Program-made: the position numbers and the translations under genes
Source of the DNA: Mesorhizobium sp. NZP2298
GTDB lineage: Bacteria > Pseudomonadota > Alphaproteobacteria > Rhizobiales > Rhizobiaceae
Assembly (NCBI RefSeq): GCF_013170825.1
Contig: NZ_CP033365.1
Location: 5,902,001 to 5,966,000 of the forward strand
DNA length: 64,000 nucleotides
Reading direction: 5' to 3'
Notes under the pieces: generated by a model
The model's database searches: none
What the model was told of the DNA's origin: nothing
The model's input: only the letters and a program-made list of their open reading frames with translations
Shown here: positions 17,807-26,240 of the stretch, one piece after another
How the letters are laid out: the number at the start of each line of letters is the position of its first letter
How positions within the stretch are numbered: the stretch's first letter is position 1

Positions 17807-18850
17807 TCAGGGAACGATGACGCCACGCCCGGTGAACCGCCGGTTCTTGAAATCGTCGAGCGCGGTGTTGATGCTGGCGAGATTGTATTCGGTGTAGTGC
17901 ATCTTCACCTTGCCGTCGGCGTTGAGCTCCATCAGTTCGACAAGCTCGGTGAAATTGCCGACCAGGCTGCCGCCGATGTTGATCTCCTCGATGACGAGAT
18001 GCGCGGTCGGCACATTGATGTTGCCGCCATAGCCAACGACGAACAATTGCCCACCCTTGCGCACCATCTTCCAGCAGATGTTCTCGACGCCGAGTTCGCC
18101 GACGAAGTCGATGACCACATGCGCGCCGCCGCCGGTGATCTGGCTGACCTCCTCGATGACGTTTGGCCCGCCATCAAGGATGAAGTCGGCACCCAGATCC
18201 TTGGCCAGCACCCGTGCTGCCGGTTCGCGATCGACGGCGATGATGCGGCAACCCGAGATCGCGTGCAGCGATTGCAACGCGATGTGGCCGAGCCCGCCTA
18301 TGCCGAGCAGCACGCAATAACTCCCCGGCCGCAGCAGCTTGGCGGCGCGTTTGGCGGCGCGGTAGGCGGTAATGCCGGCATCGGCCAGCGGTGCCACCTC
18401 GATCGGCGTGATGTTGGCGTTGAGCTTGATCAGCGAGCGTTCGCTGGTGATGAAGTATTCGGCGAAGCCGCCATTCATGCCAAGGCCAGGGAATTGGCCG
18501 TTGTCGCAATACATGTCCTCGCCATGGCGGCAGTTGAGGCAGATGCCGCATGAGCGAAAGGGATGGCAGATAACCGCATCGCCGCGCTTGACCGATTTGA
18601 CGCCGCTGCCGACCTCTTCGACCCAGCCGGCATTTTCGTGACCCATGATGTAGGGCAAAAGCGTGCCCTCGGGATCCATGGTCGGCTTCCAAACACCCTC
18701 GATGATGTGCAGGTCGGTACGACAGAGACCGGCGGCACCCACCCGTACGATCACCTCGTCGGGTGCGGTGATTGTCGGCGCCTTGACCTCCTCGATCTTG
18801 AGCTGGACGTTCATTTTCGGGTCGTATTCGTAGAGTCTGGCAGCTTTCAT
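17807..18850 (-). CDS. Zinc-dependent alcohol dehydrogenase (NAD-dependent, MDR family)
   Basis: A 347-residue medium-chain dehydrogenase. Catalytic zinc ligands are present in GLCRTDLH and MGHENAGWVEE. The structural zinc loop is complete (CGICLNC plus a later Cys in DMYCD), and the nucleotide fold has GIGGLGHIALQ followed by an acidic VDRE, which favours NAD. It is the last gene of the propane monooxygenase operon, 38 bases after the chaperonin gene. It probably oxidises primary or secondary alcohols or diols formed downstream of the hydroxylase. Related adh genes occur in actinobacterial mim/prm operons. Exact substrate cannot be read from sequence. Confidence 0.88.
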   Translation of the reverse strand: MKAARLYEYDPKMNVQLKIEEVKAPTITAPDEVIVRVGAAGLCRTDLHIIEGVWKPTMDPEGTLLPYIMGHENAGWVEEVGSGVKSVKRGDAVICHPFRSCGICLNCRHGEDMYCDNGQFPGLGMNGGFAEYFITSERSLIKLNANITPIEVAPLADAGITAYRAAKRAAKLLRPGSYCVLLGIGGLGHIALQSLHAISGCRIIAVDREPAARVLAKDLGADFILDGGPNVIEEVSQITGGGAHVVIDFVGELGVENICWKMVRKGGQLFVVGYGGNINVPTAHLVIEEINIGGSLVGNFTELVELMELNADGKVKMHYTEYNLASINTALDDFKNRRFTGRGVIVP

Positions 18851-18888
18851 CGTCGTATTCCTTCAACGTCGAGATTGTCTGGATTGCT

Positions 18889-20520
18889 TCAGGCGCGGCC
18901 GAGCTTTTCCGAGCCGCCGCCGCGCGCCGGACCGGCCGTCGGATCCTCATCCTCGGCGAGGTCGCCAATCAGCGTTTCGGTGGTCAGGATCAGCGTCGCC
19001 ACCGACGCCGCGTTGGCGAGCGCGGTGTAGGTGACACGAACCGGATCAATGATCCCCGCCTCGAACATGTTCTGGTAGGCGCCGGTCGATGCGTTGTAGC
19101 CATAGCCGCCGTTGATGCGGGTGACCTCGACCACCACGGCTTCGGGATCGGCGCCGGCATTGGCGGCGATGCGCCAGAGCGGTCGCGTCAGGACCGAGCG
19201 CACCAGGCGCACGCCCTCGGCGACGTCGCCGTCGACCCCGGCCACCACCTTGTCGAGCAACGGCGCGATCTGTGCGAGTGCCGAGCCGCCGCCGGCGACC
19301 ACGCCCTCTTCGGATGCGGCGCGCACCGCATTCAAGGAATCCTCGATCAACTGGATGGTCCGCTTCTGCTCGACCGGCGTAACGCCGCCGGCATAGAGGA
19401 TCGCGGTGCCGCCCGAGAGCTTGGCCAGGCGTTCGCGCAGCTTGTCCTGGTCGATGTTCGGCTGCGAAGCTTCATACTGCCGCTGAACCTGGGCACGGCG
19501 CGAGGCGATCGCCGCATGGTCGCCGCCGCCGCGAATGATCGAGGTGTAGGACGAACTGGTCTTCACCCGGTCGGCGGTTCCGAGATCCTCGGCGGTGACA
19601 TCCTCGAGCCGGCCGCCGAGATCGCGCGCGATCACCTTGCCGCCGGTGATGATGGCCAGATCCTCCATCATCGCCTTGCGCCAATGGCCATATTCCGGCG
19701 GATGAACGACGAGGTATCGTCCCGGCCCCTGCTTGCCGAGCAGCGTCACCACCACTTCCGGCGACATCTCCTCGGATACGATCAGCAACGGCCGGCCATC
19801 CTCGTCGGCAATGCGGCGAACCGCATCGAGCTGTCCCGGCTCCTTGATCTTGAGGTCGGTCATCAGGATGTAGGGCCGTTCGAGAACCGCCTCCATCTTC
19901 TCCTGGTCGGTCACCATGTGATGCGAGAGATAGCCGCGTTCGAAGGACATGCCCTCGACGACGTCGAGCGTGGTTTCGGTGGTGACGCTGAAATCGGTGG
20001 TGATGACGCCTTCGGCACCCACCCGCTGATGCGCCTCCGCCACCAGGGCGCCAAGCTTGGCGTTGGTCGCCGCTATGTTGGCGACCGACGCCAGGATGCC
20101 GTTGCCCTTGGCGGGCTTGGCGGAAGTCTTGAGCGCGGCCACCACCGCCGCCACGGCAAGGTCGATGCCTTTGCACAGATCGACCGACTTCACCCCGCGC
20201 TCGTTCGCTTCGACGCCGCCCTGGATCAGCGCATTGGCGAGCACGATGGCCGTCGTGGTGCCATCGCCGGCGACCTCGTTGGTCTGCATCGATACTTCGC
20301 GGACGACTTGCGCGCCCATGTTTTCGAAACGGTCGTGCAACTCGATCTCGGAGGCGATGCTGACACCATCGCGGGTCACCATCGGCGTGCCGATCGGCCG
20401 GTCGATCATGGCGTTCATGCCTTTAGGGCCGAGCGTCGGCTCGACGGCGGCGGCGAGCCGAAAGACGCCACGGGCGAGAGCGCGGCGAGCTTCGGAATTA
20501 TGAAGCATTATCTTGGGCAT
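18889..20520 (-). CDS. prmG: Dedicated GroEL-like chaperonin of the propane monooxygenase (PrmG/MimG)
   Basis: A 543-residue chaperonin. The start at 20520 follows AGGAGG by a few bases. Group I chaperonin signatures are present: LGPKGMNAMID, DGTTTAIVLA with the ATP-binding aspartate, and GGGSALAQIAP. It is clearly divergent from housekeeping GroEL: the usual Gly-Gly-Met tail is absent and it ends in EDPTAGPARGGGSEKLGRA. No groES accompanies it. In mycobacterial mim systems, and as I recall in Methylocella prm, such a GroEL homologue is needed to fold the hydroxylase large subunit. Position inside the operon supports the same role here. Confidence 0.92.
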   Translation of the reverse strand: MPKIMLHNSEARRALARGVFRLAAAVEPTLGPKGMNAMIDRPIGTPMVTRDGVSIASEIELHDRFENMGAQVVREVSMQTNEVAGDGTTTAIVLANALIQGGVEANERGVKSVDLCKGIDLAVAAVVAALKTSAKPAKGNGILASVANIAATNAKLGALVAEAHQRVGAEGVITTDFSVTTETTLDVVEGMSFERGYLSHHMVTDQEKMEAVLERPYILMTDLKIKEPGQLDAVRRIADEDGRPLLIVSEEMSPEVVVTLLGKQGPGRYLVVHPPEYGHWRKAMMEDLAIITGGKVIARDLGGRLEDVTAEDLGTADRVKTSSSYTSIIRGGGDHAAIASRRAQVQRQYEASQPNIDQDKLRERLAKLSGGTAILYAGGVTPVEQKRTIQLIEDSLNAVRAASEEGVVAGGGSALAQIAPLLDKVVAGVDGDVAEGVRLVRSVLTRPLWRIAANAGADPEAVVVEVTRINGGYGYNASTGAYQNMFEAGIIDPVRVTYTALANAASVATLILTTETLIGDLAEDEDPTAGPARGGGSEKLGRA

Positions 20521-20597
20521 GGTTCCTCCTTCCGCCTTACGGGCGGGTTGTTGGTTAGGGGCCTCGTGCAAGGGAGGCCGTTGCTGTCGGCTCTGCT

Positions 20598-21395
20598 TCA
20601 AGCGGTTGGTGCGACTCGCACCGGCACGCGATCCATGATGAAATCGACCAACGTCGGTTCGCCGTCGACCACATCCAGTTCCTTGTATCTGGTCTGCTTG
20701 AGTCCCCGGCACAGCGCGCCGTTGAACTCCATGTTGATGCGCACACCGCGCAATTCGGCGAGGTAGGCGCTGAGTGCGGCAGGCGGTACGGGTCGCCCTT
20801 CCCAGGTCACGAAAACGGGTTCGTCCGCCCTGCGGCCGGGAAAACGCTCGAGCAGGGCCGCCCGGTATCTCGGCTTCTGTTTGGCTGCCTCGCCCGGCTT
20901 GAAACGCGCGACGTCATATGCCGGCAGGTCCATGCCGAGGATTTCGCGATCGGTGAGACCGTGCGCCTTGAGGCCGCGCAGAAGTGCCTCCTGTCGCCGC
21001 TTGAAGGCCTTCATCGCGAAGGTTTCGCGCAAGGCGCCGAGATCCTGATCCTCGGCAAGCACGGCGAAGATGTCGCCGAACGCCTTGCCGGCCTCCATGC
21101 CGCGATTGACCTCTTCGGCGAACATGTGATCGTGCAGCTTGACGCGATAGGCCGGTGACCAGGAAAGCTGGTCGAGTGCCTTGCGCACACCGTCCAGCAT
21201 CAGGAACGCGAAGTTGGGCGAGCACCAGTAGGTCGGCAGCCGGAAATCTATCTCCACGCTGCCATCGCCCTTCACCTCGCCCCGCTCGACGAAACCCATC
21301 TCGGTGATGGGTTCGTCGAGTTCAGGGTCATTGACCTCACCAAGGCGCCGCCAGAGTTCCTTCTGGCGGTCGCCGGAAACGGTGGCGGTTGCCAT
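20598..21395 (-). CDS. MIP18/DUF59-type iron-sulfur assembly-like protein
   Basis: A 265-residue protein. The N-terminal 110 residues match the MIP18 (DUF59) pattern: VNDPELDEPITEMGFV and a conserved cysteine in TYWCSPNFAF. The C-terminal half is specific to this operon type and I cannot assign a fold. DUF59 proteins take part in iron-sulfur cluster delivery, so it may help load the [2Fe-2S] reductase or the diiron centre of the hydroxylase. It sits six bases after the amidohydrolase and is read into the chaperonin gene. Homologues occupy the same place in mycobacterial mim operons. Confidence 0.82.
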   Translation of the reverse strand: MATATVSGDRQKELWRRLGEVNDPELDEPITEMGFVERGEVKGDGSVEIDFRLPTYWCSPNFAFLMLDGVRKALDQLSWSPAYRVKLHDHMFAEEVNRGMEAGKAFGDIFAVLAEDQDLGALRETFAMKAFKRRQEALLRGLKAHGLTDREILGMDLPAYDVARFKPGEAAKQKPRYRAALLERFPGRRADEPVFVTWEGRPVPPAALSAYLAELRGVRINMEFNGALCRGLKQTRYKELDVVDGEPTLVDFIMDRVPVRVAPTA

Positions 21396-21400
21396 GCCCC

Positions 21401-22423
21401 CTACTCCGCCGCGATGCTGAAAGGCGAGCTGGCGAGCGCCTTCTTCTTGGCTTCGATATCGATGTTGTAGAGGCGCGCCGCGTTGAGGCCGAGGATCTTC
21501 TCCTTGATCTCGTCGGTCAGCTGCACACCCCGTTCGGCGGCGATGTCCTGCGGGATCTGGTAGGCCCAGAATTTCTCGACCAGCCAGCGTGGCGTCCAGA
21601 TCGCGTAATCTGAACCGAACAGGATCTTCTCCGGCCCGAGCCAGAACAGAAGCTCGGCGATGACCTCGCCGAAATAGCGCGGGCGTGCGTGGATAAAGGG
21701 CAGTGCCACCGCCAAGCCGCCATAGACGTTGGTTTCCTGCGTCGCGATCCAGCAGAAATCGTCGAGGCGCGGCAGGCCGCAATGCTCGATGATCCAGTTG
21801 AGGCCCTGGAAATCCGTCGCCGCATGATCGACGTCATGAACGTCGAACGCATCCTTCGAGAGCGGCAGGATCGTCGGGCCCTTGTGGACGTGAATGTTCC
21901 TGATGCCGAGTTTGTCGCAGAGCTCGAAGCATTTGTAGGCATCGGGATCGGTGAGCTTCCAGCCCTTGGAGGCGCCGTTCCACTCGGCCGTGTACATCTT
22001 CACGCCCTTGACGTTGTAGGTCTCCTTGAGGAAGTGGATGTATTCCAGCGCCTTCTCACCATCGCGCGGATCGAAGGCGCCGTTGACGATGAAACGCTCG
22101 GGGTAGCGCTTGGCCACCTCGGCATTGCGCTCGATCGTGTTGAAGCCGTTCTTGTAGAAGTCCTTGAGATAGGTGGACTGGACGATCGCCACATCGTCGG
22201 GACCGTCGATGAACAGGTCGCGATAGAGATCGTCGGCGCTGTACTTCTCGAACTTGCTCTTCTCCCACAGCTGCTCCTTGGGGCTCAAACCCGTGTGGTA
22301 GGCATAGAAGCACTCGATGAACTGCTTGCCGTGGATGTTCTTCTGGTTTTCCGGGCTGCCGTCCCAGAAATGGGTGTGGCCGTCGACTATGAAGATGTCC
22401 TTGCCTTCCGGTGTTCTGTACAT
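21401..22423 (-). CDS. Amidohydrolase family (PF04909) protein of the prm operon
   Basis: A 340-residue metal-dependent hydrolase. I chose the ATG at 22423 because GGAGG lies five bases before it; a GTG at 22435 would place that site inside the gene. It has the N-terminal metal motif VDGHTHFWDG, a central His (IHVHKGP), and the C-terminal ILFGSDYAIWTPRW, all typical of amidohydrolase-2 enzymes. Proteins of this family are found in propane/acetone monooxygenase operons of mycobacteria, where the reaction is not established. It may act on a carboxylated or lactone intermediate, but this is speculation. Confidence 0.85.
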   Translation of the reverse strand: MYRTPEGKDIFIVDGHTHFWDGSPENQKNIHGKQFIECFYAYHTGLSPKEQLWEKSKFEKYSADDLYRDLFIDGPDDVAIVQSTYLKDFYKNGFNTIERNAEVAKRYPERFIVNGAFDPRDGEKALEYIHFLKETYNVKGVKMYTAEWNGASKGWKLTDPDAYKCFELCDKLGIRNIHVHKGPTILPLSKDAFDVHDVDHAATDFQGLNWIIEHCGLPRLDDFCWIATQETNVYGGLAVALPFIHARPRYFGEVIAELLFWLGPEKILFGSDYAIWTPRWLVEKFWAYQIPQDIAAERGVQLTDEIKEKILGLNAARLYNIDIEAKKKALASSPFSIAAE

Positions 22424-22464
22424 GTTTTCCTCCACGCGAATGGGTTGCTTTGAATGGCTGCGGG

Positions 22465-23541
22465 TTAGATTGTGATTGCGACCTTGAGGACGCCGTCGCG
22501 CTGGTTCGCGAACAGCTCATAAGCGTCCTCGATCTGGTCGAGTTTGAAGCGGTGCGTGACCAGGCCGCCGAGATCGACCCGGCCTGCCGAGATCACTCCC
22601 AGCATTCTGCGCATCCGCTCCTTGCCTCCGGGGCAAAGGGACGTCCGGATGGATTTGTCGCCCAGGCCCGCGGCAAATGCATCGAGCGGAATCTTGAGAT
22701 CGGAGGAGTAGACGCCGAGGCTGGACAGCACGCCGCCCGGACGCAAGACACGCAGGGCGGACTCGAACGTTGCCTGAGTGCCCAATGCCTCGATCGCGAC
22801 GTCGACACCGCGCCCGTCCGTCAACCTCATGATGGCGTCGACGGGGTTCTCCTTCTTGAAGTCGACGACGATATCAGCGCCCATCCGGCGTGCCATTTCC
22901 AGGCGAGCCGGCACAGTGTCGACCGCTATGATCGTCGTTGCGCCCATGAGCTTTGCGCCAGCGGTCGCGCAAAGACCGATCGGTCCCTGGGCAAATACCG
23001 CGACGGTGTCGCCAATCCGGATACCCCCGGTTTCCGCGCCCGCGAAGCCGGTGGACATGATATCGGGGCACATCAGCACCTGCTCGTCGGTGACCCCGTC
23101 GTCAACGGGCGCCAGATTGGCCATCGCGTCCGGCACGCGGACATACTCGGCCTGGCAGCCGTCAATGGTATTGCCGAACTTCCAGCCGCCGATTGCCTGC
23201 CAGCCATGCTTGGTGCCGGCACCATCCTGAGAACCGCATCCGCAGAGGCAGGCATGGCTCCAGCCGGAAGGGGTGATCGCGCCGGCGATGACACGCTGAC
23301 CCTCCTTGAAGCCGTCTACGCTTGATCCGAGCTTCTCGATGATGCCAACGGGCTCGTGGCCAATCGTCAGACCTCTGGCGACCGGATATTCGCCTTTGAG
23401 GATATGGACATCGGTTCCGCAAATGGTCGTGGTGGTTACGCGAATAAGCGCGTCCTGAGGACCGATATCGGGAATTGGCTTGTCCTCAAGGACAATGCGC
23501 CCTTTCTCGACAAATACCGCGGCTTTCATTTTCGAAGACAT
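22465..23541 (-). CDS. Zinc-containing secondary alcohol dehydrogenase (2-propanol type)
   Basis: A 358-residue MDR dehydrogenase starting at ATG 23541 with GAGGG upstream. The catalytic zinc site is seen in CGTDVH and IGHEPVG; PDIMSTGF supplies the acidic third ligand. The structural-zinc four-cysteine loop of ordinary ADHs is absent; instead there is ACLCGCGSQ and an insert. That pattern fits the bacterial secondary ADH/isopropanol dehydrogenase group. Coming right after prmABCD, it most likely converts 2-propanol to acetone. Contrast the ADH at 17807, which retains the structural zinc loop. Confidence 0.87.
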   Translation of the reverse strand: MSSKMKAAVFVEKGRIVLEDKPIPDIGPQDALIRVTTTTICGTDVHILKGEYPVARGLTIGHEPVGIIEKLGSSVDGFKEGQRVIAGAITPSGWSHACLCGCGSQDGAGTKHGWQAIGGWKFGNTIDGCQAEYVRVPDAMANLAPVDDGVTDEQVLMCPDIMSTGFAGAETGGIRIGDTVAVFAQGPIGLCATAGAKLMGATTIIAVDTVPARLEMARRMGADIVVDFKKENPVDAIMRLTDGRGVDVAIEALGTQATFESALRVLRPGGVLSSLGVYSSDLKIPLDAFAAGLGDKSIRTSLCPGGKERMRRMLGVISAGRVDLGGLVTHRFKLDQIEDAYELFANQRDGVLKVAITI

Positions 23542-23588
23542 TCGTATTCCCTCTGTAGTCCGGCAATTCTCAATCACCTTGCGTGGTT

Positions 23589-23622
23589 CAGTGCCGGAAA
23601 AGCATCTGCTTTCCCGGCACTG
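23589..23622. promoter_or_regulatory. Intercistronic hairpin after prmD
   Basis: CAGTGCCGGAAAAGCA and TGCTTTCCCGGCACTG form a 16-bp stem with one mismatch and a two-base loop, 10 bases beyond the prmD stop on the minus strand. No T-tract follows on that strand, so it is more likely an mRNA stabiliser or partial terminator than a full stop. Confidence 0.65.
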
Positions 23623-23632
23623 GTTTTGGCGG

Positions 23633-24004
23633 TTATTCGATGTATTCGAACATCTCGTCCATGTTGCCGAACAGGATCACGGTGTTGTCGTCGACGCGAA
23701 CCATGCGGCCGTAATGGGTGGAGGTGTTGACCTCGAAGGTCTCGGCCGACATCTCGCGGCCGAGATATTCACCGATCGCGTCCATCTTGAAGATCAGCTT
23801 GCCGTCGCCGTCGATGCGGATCAGTGCCGGCTGATAGGTGATGGTCACCCCAGGCTTCTGGCCCATGAATTCGGCAATGGCGCGTGCCTCGACCGAGTCG
23901 TTCATGGTGACGCCGCACTGATGCGAAATCGTCTGCTCGAAGGTGATGTCCTTCATCGCCTTGAAGATGTTGGAATGCGTTGCGTCGCGTGCAGATAGTG
24001 ACAT
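23633..24004 (-). CDS. prmD: Propane monooxygenase coupling/effector protein (MmoB/DmpM family)
   Basis: A 123-residue cofactor-free protein. AGGAG lies nine bases before the ATG at 24004. The sequence fits the MmoB/DmpM effector fold, with EARAIAEFMGQKPGVTITYQ and a compact beta-rich middle. These proteins bind the hydroxylase and tune electron transfer and oxygen activation. It directly follows the small subunit gene and completes the four-component enzyme (order A, B, C, D as in Gordonia and mycobacteria). Confidence 0.93.
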   Translation of the reverse strand: MSLSARDATHSNIFKAMKDITFEQTISHQCGVTMNDSVEARAIAEFMGQKPGVTITYQPALIRIDGDGKLIFKMDAIGEYLGREMSAETFEVNTSTHYGRMVRVDDNTVILFGNMDEMFEYIE

Positions 24005-24021
24005 GACGATTTTCTCCTGTT

Positions 24022-25080
24022 TCAGCGCTTGAGGCCGAGTTCGCCGAGGATCTGGCCAATCCGTTCCTCGGATTTGGCACGGACATCGACGAACGCGACG
24101 GGCTTGGAATGCGGCATCGACCAGATCGGCTGCAGGCCGGTGGCTGCCTTGTCGGCGAGCGCGCCGTGCTTCTTGACCCAGCCCTGGAAGAGCTTCTTGT
24201 TCGCCGCGCCGTATTTCTCGTCGTTGGCGAGCATGTGGATCAGGTCGATCGTGTTGGCGAGGTTGCGCTCGTAGTCCGCCTCGGCCGCCGAGATCACCGC
24301 GGGCGTGATGAAGTCGTGGTTGGCGGCGGCGATCTGCATCAGGAAACCGGAGCGGAACACCTCGCCGACCAGCGGCTCGAAGACGATGTTGATGGCGAAA
24401 TACTGCTCGAGATAATCCGTCGCGCCCATGATGGTCTCGACCGCTTCGCGCGTGCCCTGCCAGTTCTTGTCCTCGAGCCAGGCCTTCTTGCCGAGTTCGT
24501 CGTCCCAGCCCGGCAGGTCCATGCCGATCTCGGCAAGGTAGAGCGTGATGTCCTGGGCAAGCCGCAGCTTGTAGGACGAGTTGGTCAGCGTCGCGTTGTT
24601 GATCATCTGGGTGTAGCCGTAACGCTGCGCCTGCATCAGCGAGGTGCCGAGCCCGAATTCGGCATGTTTCCAGGCGCCGAGTTGCGTCTGCAGGATCTTG
24701 ACCCAGGCCTTGTCGAAGGTCTTCGGCGCACCCGACTTGCGGGCATTGTTGATGACGCTCTGCACCATCGTCTCGATCTTCGACTGGCGCTGATAGTGCG
24801 TGCGCTCCCACTCCTGGTCGGGGGCGCGGAAGGCGTGCCAGTTGGAGCTCTGGGCAGCGGTGTTCTGCTTGACATAGGCGCCCTTGCCGTCGGCGAAGGA
24901 GATGATCCAGTCCTGGATCAGGTAGCGTTCCGGATCGGGTTGAACGTCGACCGTCATGTCCTCGTAGTGTGTGGCACGCTGGCCTTTCGGCTCGAAGTAC
25001 CGGTATTTCCGGCTGTCGGAGTCGGCGAAGATCGCGGCACCAGCGGCTCCGGAACCGACTGAACTCGAGGTTGCAGGCAT
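24022..25080 (-). CDS. prmC: Propane monooxygenase hydroxylase, small (beta) subunit
   Basis: A 352-residue ferritin-like subunit without the diiron ligands, as expected for the beta chain. Recognisable stretches include RKYRYFEPKGQRATHYEDMT near the N terminus, SSNWHAFRAPDQEWE, and the helical LGAWKHAEFGLG. The start at 25080 is preceded by GGGAGAGAG. It pairs with PrmA to form the alpha-beta heart of the hydroxylase. It lies between the reductase and coupling genes with short spacers of 47 and 17 bases, consistent with one transcript. Confidence 0.93.
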   Translation of the reverse strand: MPATSSSVGSGAAGAAIFADSDSRKYRYFEPKGQRATHYEDMTVDVQPDPERYLIQDWIISFADGKGAYVKQNTAAQSSNWHAFRAPDQEWERTHYQRQSKIETMVQSVINNARKSGAPKTFDKAWVKILQTQLGAWKHAEFGLGTSLMQAQRYGYTQMINNATLTNSSYKLRLAQDITLYLAEIGMDLPGWDDELGKKAWLEDKNWQGTREAVETIMGATDYLEQYFAINIVFEPLVGEVFRSGFLMQIAAANHDFITPAVISAAEADYERNLANTIDLIHMLANDEKYGAANKKLFQGWVKKHGALADKAATGLQPIWSMPHSKPVAFVDVRAKSEERIGQILGELGLKR

Positions 25081-25127
25081 AGTCTCTCTCCCTTGTTGCA
25101 GTTGTGGTTGGCTTGGCACGACCGCCC

Positions 25128-26189
25128 TCAATGGGCCGGCGTTGCGCCTGCCGATGTGGTGAACTTGTCGAAGAAGATCCGCTCGGTCTCGAAGCCGTTC
25201 ATGAACAGCACCGGCTGCAGCGCATCGATCATCGGCGGCGGGCCACAGGCATGGACATCGCCCTGCCCGTCGACCGCCAGTTGCTTGAGCTTGGCATCGA
25301 CACTCTGGTGCACGAAGCCACGCTCGCCTTGCCATTCGGCGTCGTCATTGGCGTGCGACAGCACGGGAATGAAGGTGACGTCGGAATGATTGCCGACCAG
25401 CTCGGCGATCCTGTCGAGATAGAACAGGTCGTTGCGGGTGCGGGCGCCGTAGAAGAAATAGACCGGACGTTTCTCGCCGCTCTTCAGGTGGTCGTTGAGG
25501 ATCGACCAGATCGGCGACATGCCCGATCCGGCACCGACCAGGATCAGTGGTCCTTGCCGTTCGTCGCGGCGGAAGCAGGTTCCGTAGGGTCCGACGACGG
25601 TGACTTCGGCTCCGGCCCTGATGCCTCCGGAATCGAGTTCTCCCGAGAACTTTCCTTCGGGGTATTTTTTGATGATGAAGGAGAGTTTTTGGGTTTGGTC
25701 CGGCGTATTTGCCATGGAGAACGAGCGCGTAATCGTCTCCCCTTTTTGCGTGGTAACCGTGATGTCGACATATTGCCCCGCCCAAAACTTCATCGGCGAG
25801 CCGAGTTCGATCTCGATGCCGCGAATGTCGTGGGTCAGCTGCTCGATGCGAGCAATCCGGCCCTTGTACGTTTTAACGGCGATCGCCTTCGCCAGAATCT
25901 CCTCGTCGTAGTTGAGAAGCTCGACTTCCAGGTCGGAGTAGGCGATGCAACGGCACAACAGGACGTGCCCGCTTTCCTTCTCCATATCGTTCAGGGCGAA
26001 GGTCGAGTATTTCAGCATGTCGACTTCGCCTTCGAGCAGCACGCTTTTGCAGGCCGAGCACTGCCCTTCCTTGCAGCCGTGCGGCAGCGCGATGCCCTGA
26101 CGAAACGCGGCGTTGAGCACCGTTTCGCCATTCTCGACATCGAACTCGACACCGACTGGGCTGAGCCTGACCGTGTGGGTTTCCGACAT
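25128..26189 (-). CDS. prmB: Propane monooxygenase reductase (2Fe-2S ferredoxin / FAD / NAD)
   Basis: A 353-residue reductase starting at ATG 26189 after GGAGGTCCGT. The N-terminal plant-type ferredoxin has Cys39, Cys44, Cys47 and Cys79 (CKEGQCSAC ... LLCRC). The FAD-binding motif RSFSMANTP follows near residue 151, then the NAD-binding GAGSGMSPIWSI and the C-terminal ACGPPPMI. It passes electrons from NADH to the diiron hydroxylase. It is the second gene of the operon, separated from prmA by a strong hairpin. Confidence 0.95.
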   Translation of the reverse strand: MSETHTVRLSPVGVEFDVENGETVLNAAFRQGIALPHGCKEGQCSACKSVLLEGEVDMLKYSTFALNDMEKESGHVLLCRCIAYSDLEVELLNYDEEILAKAIAVKTYKGRIARIEQLTHDIRGIEIELGSPMKFWAGQYVDITVTTQKGETITRSFSMANTPDQTQKLSFIIKKYPEGKFSGELDSGGIRAGAEVTVVGPYGTCFRRDERQGPLILVGAGSGMSPIWSILNDHLKSGEKRPVYFFYGARTRNDLFYLDRIAELVGNHSDVTFIPVLSHANDDAEWQGERGFVHQSVDAKLKQLAVDGQGDVHACGPPPMIDALQPVLFMNGFETERIFFDKFTTSAGATPAH

Positions 26190-26210
26190 ACGGACCTCCA
26201 GTGAGAGCAA

Positions 26211-26231
26211 GGGGCGGGACGAACCCGCCCC
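26211..26231. promoter_or_regulatory. Intercistronic hairpin after prmA
   Basis: GGGGCGGG and CCCGCCCC form a perfect 8-bp GC stem with a five-base loop, 9 bases beyond the prmA stop on the minus strand and 21 bases before the prmB start. There is no T-run. It may protect the prmA message or reduce transcription into prmB. Confidence 0.65.
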
Positions 26232-26240
26232 CTGGCCTGA

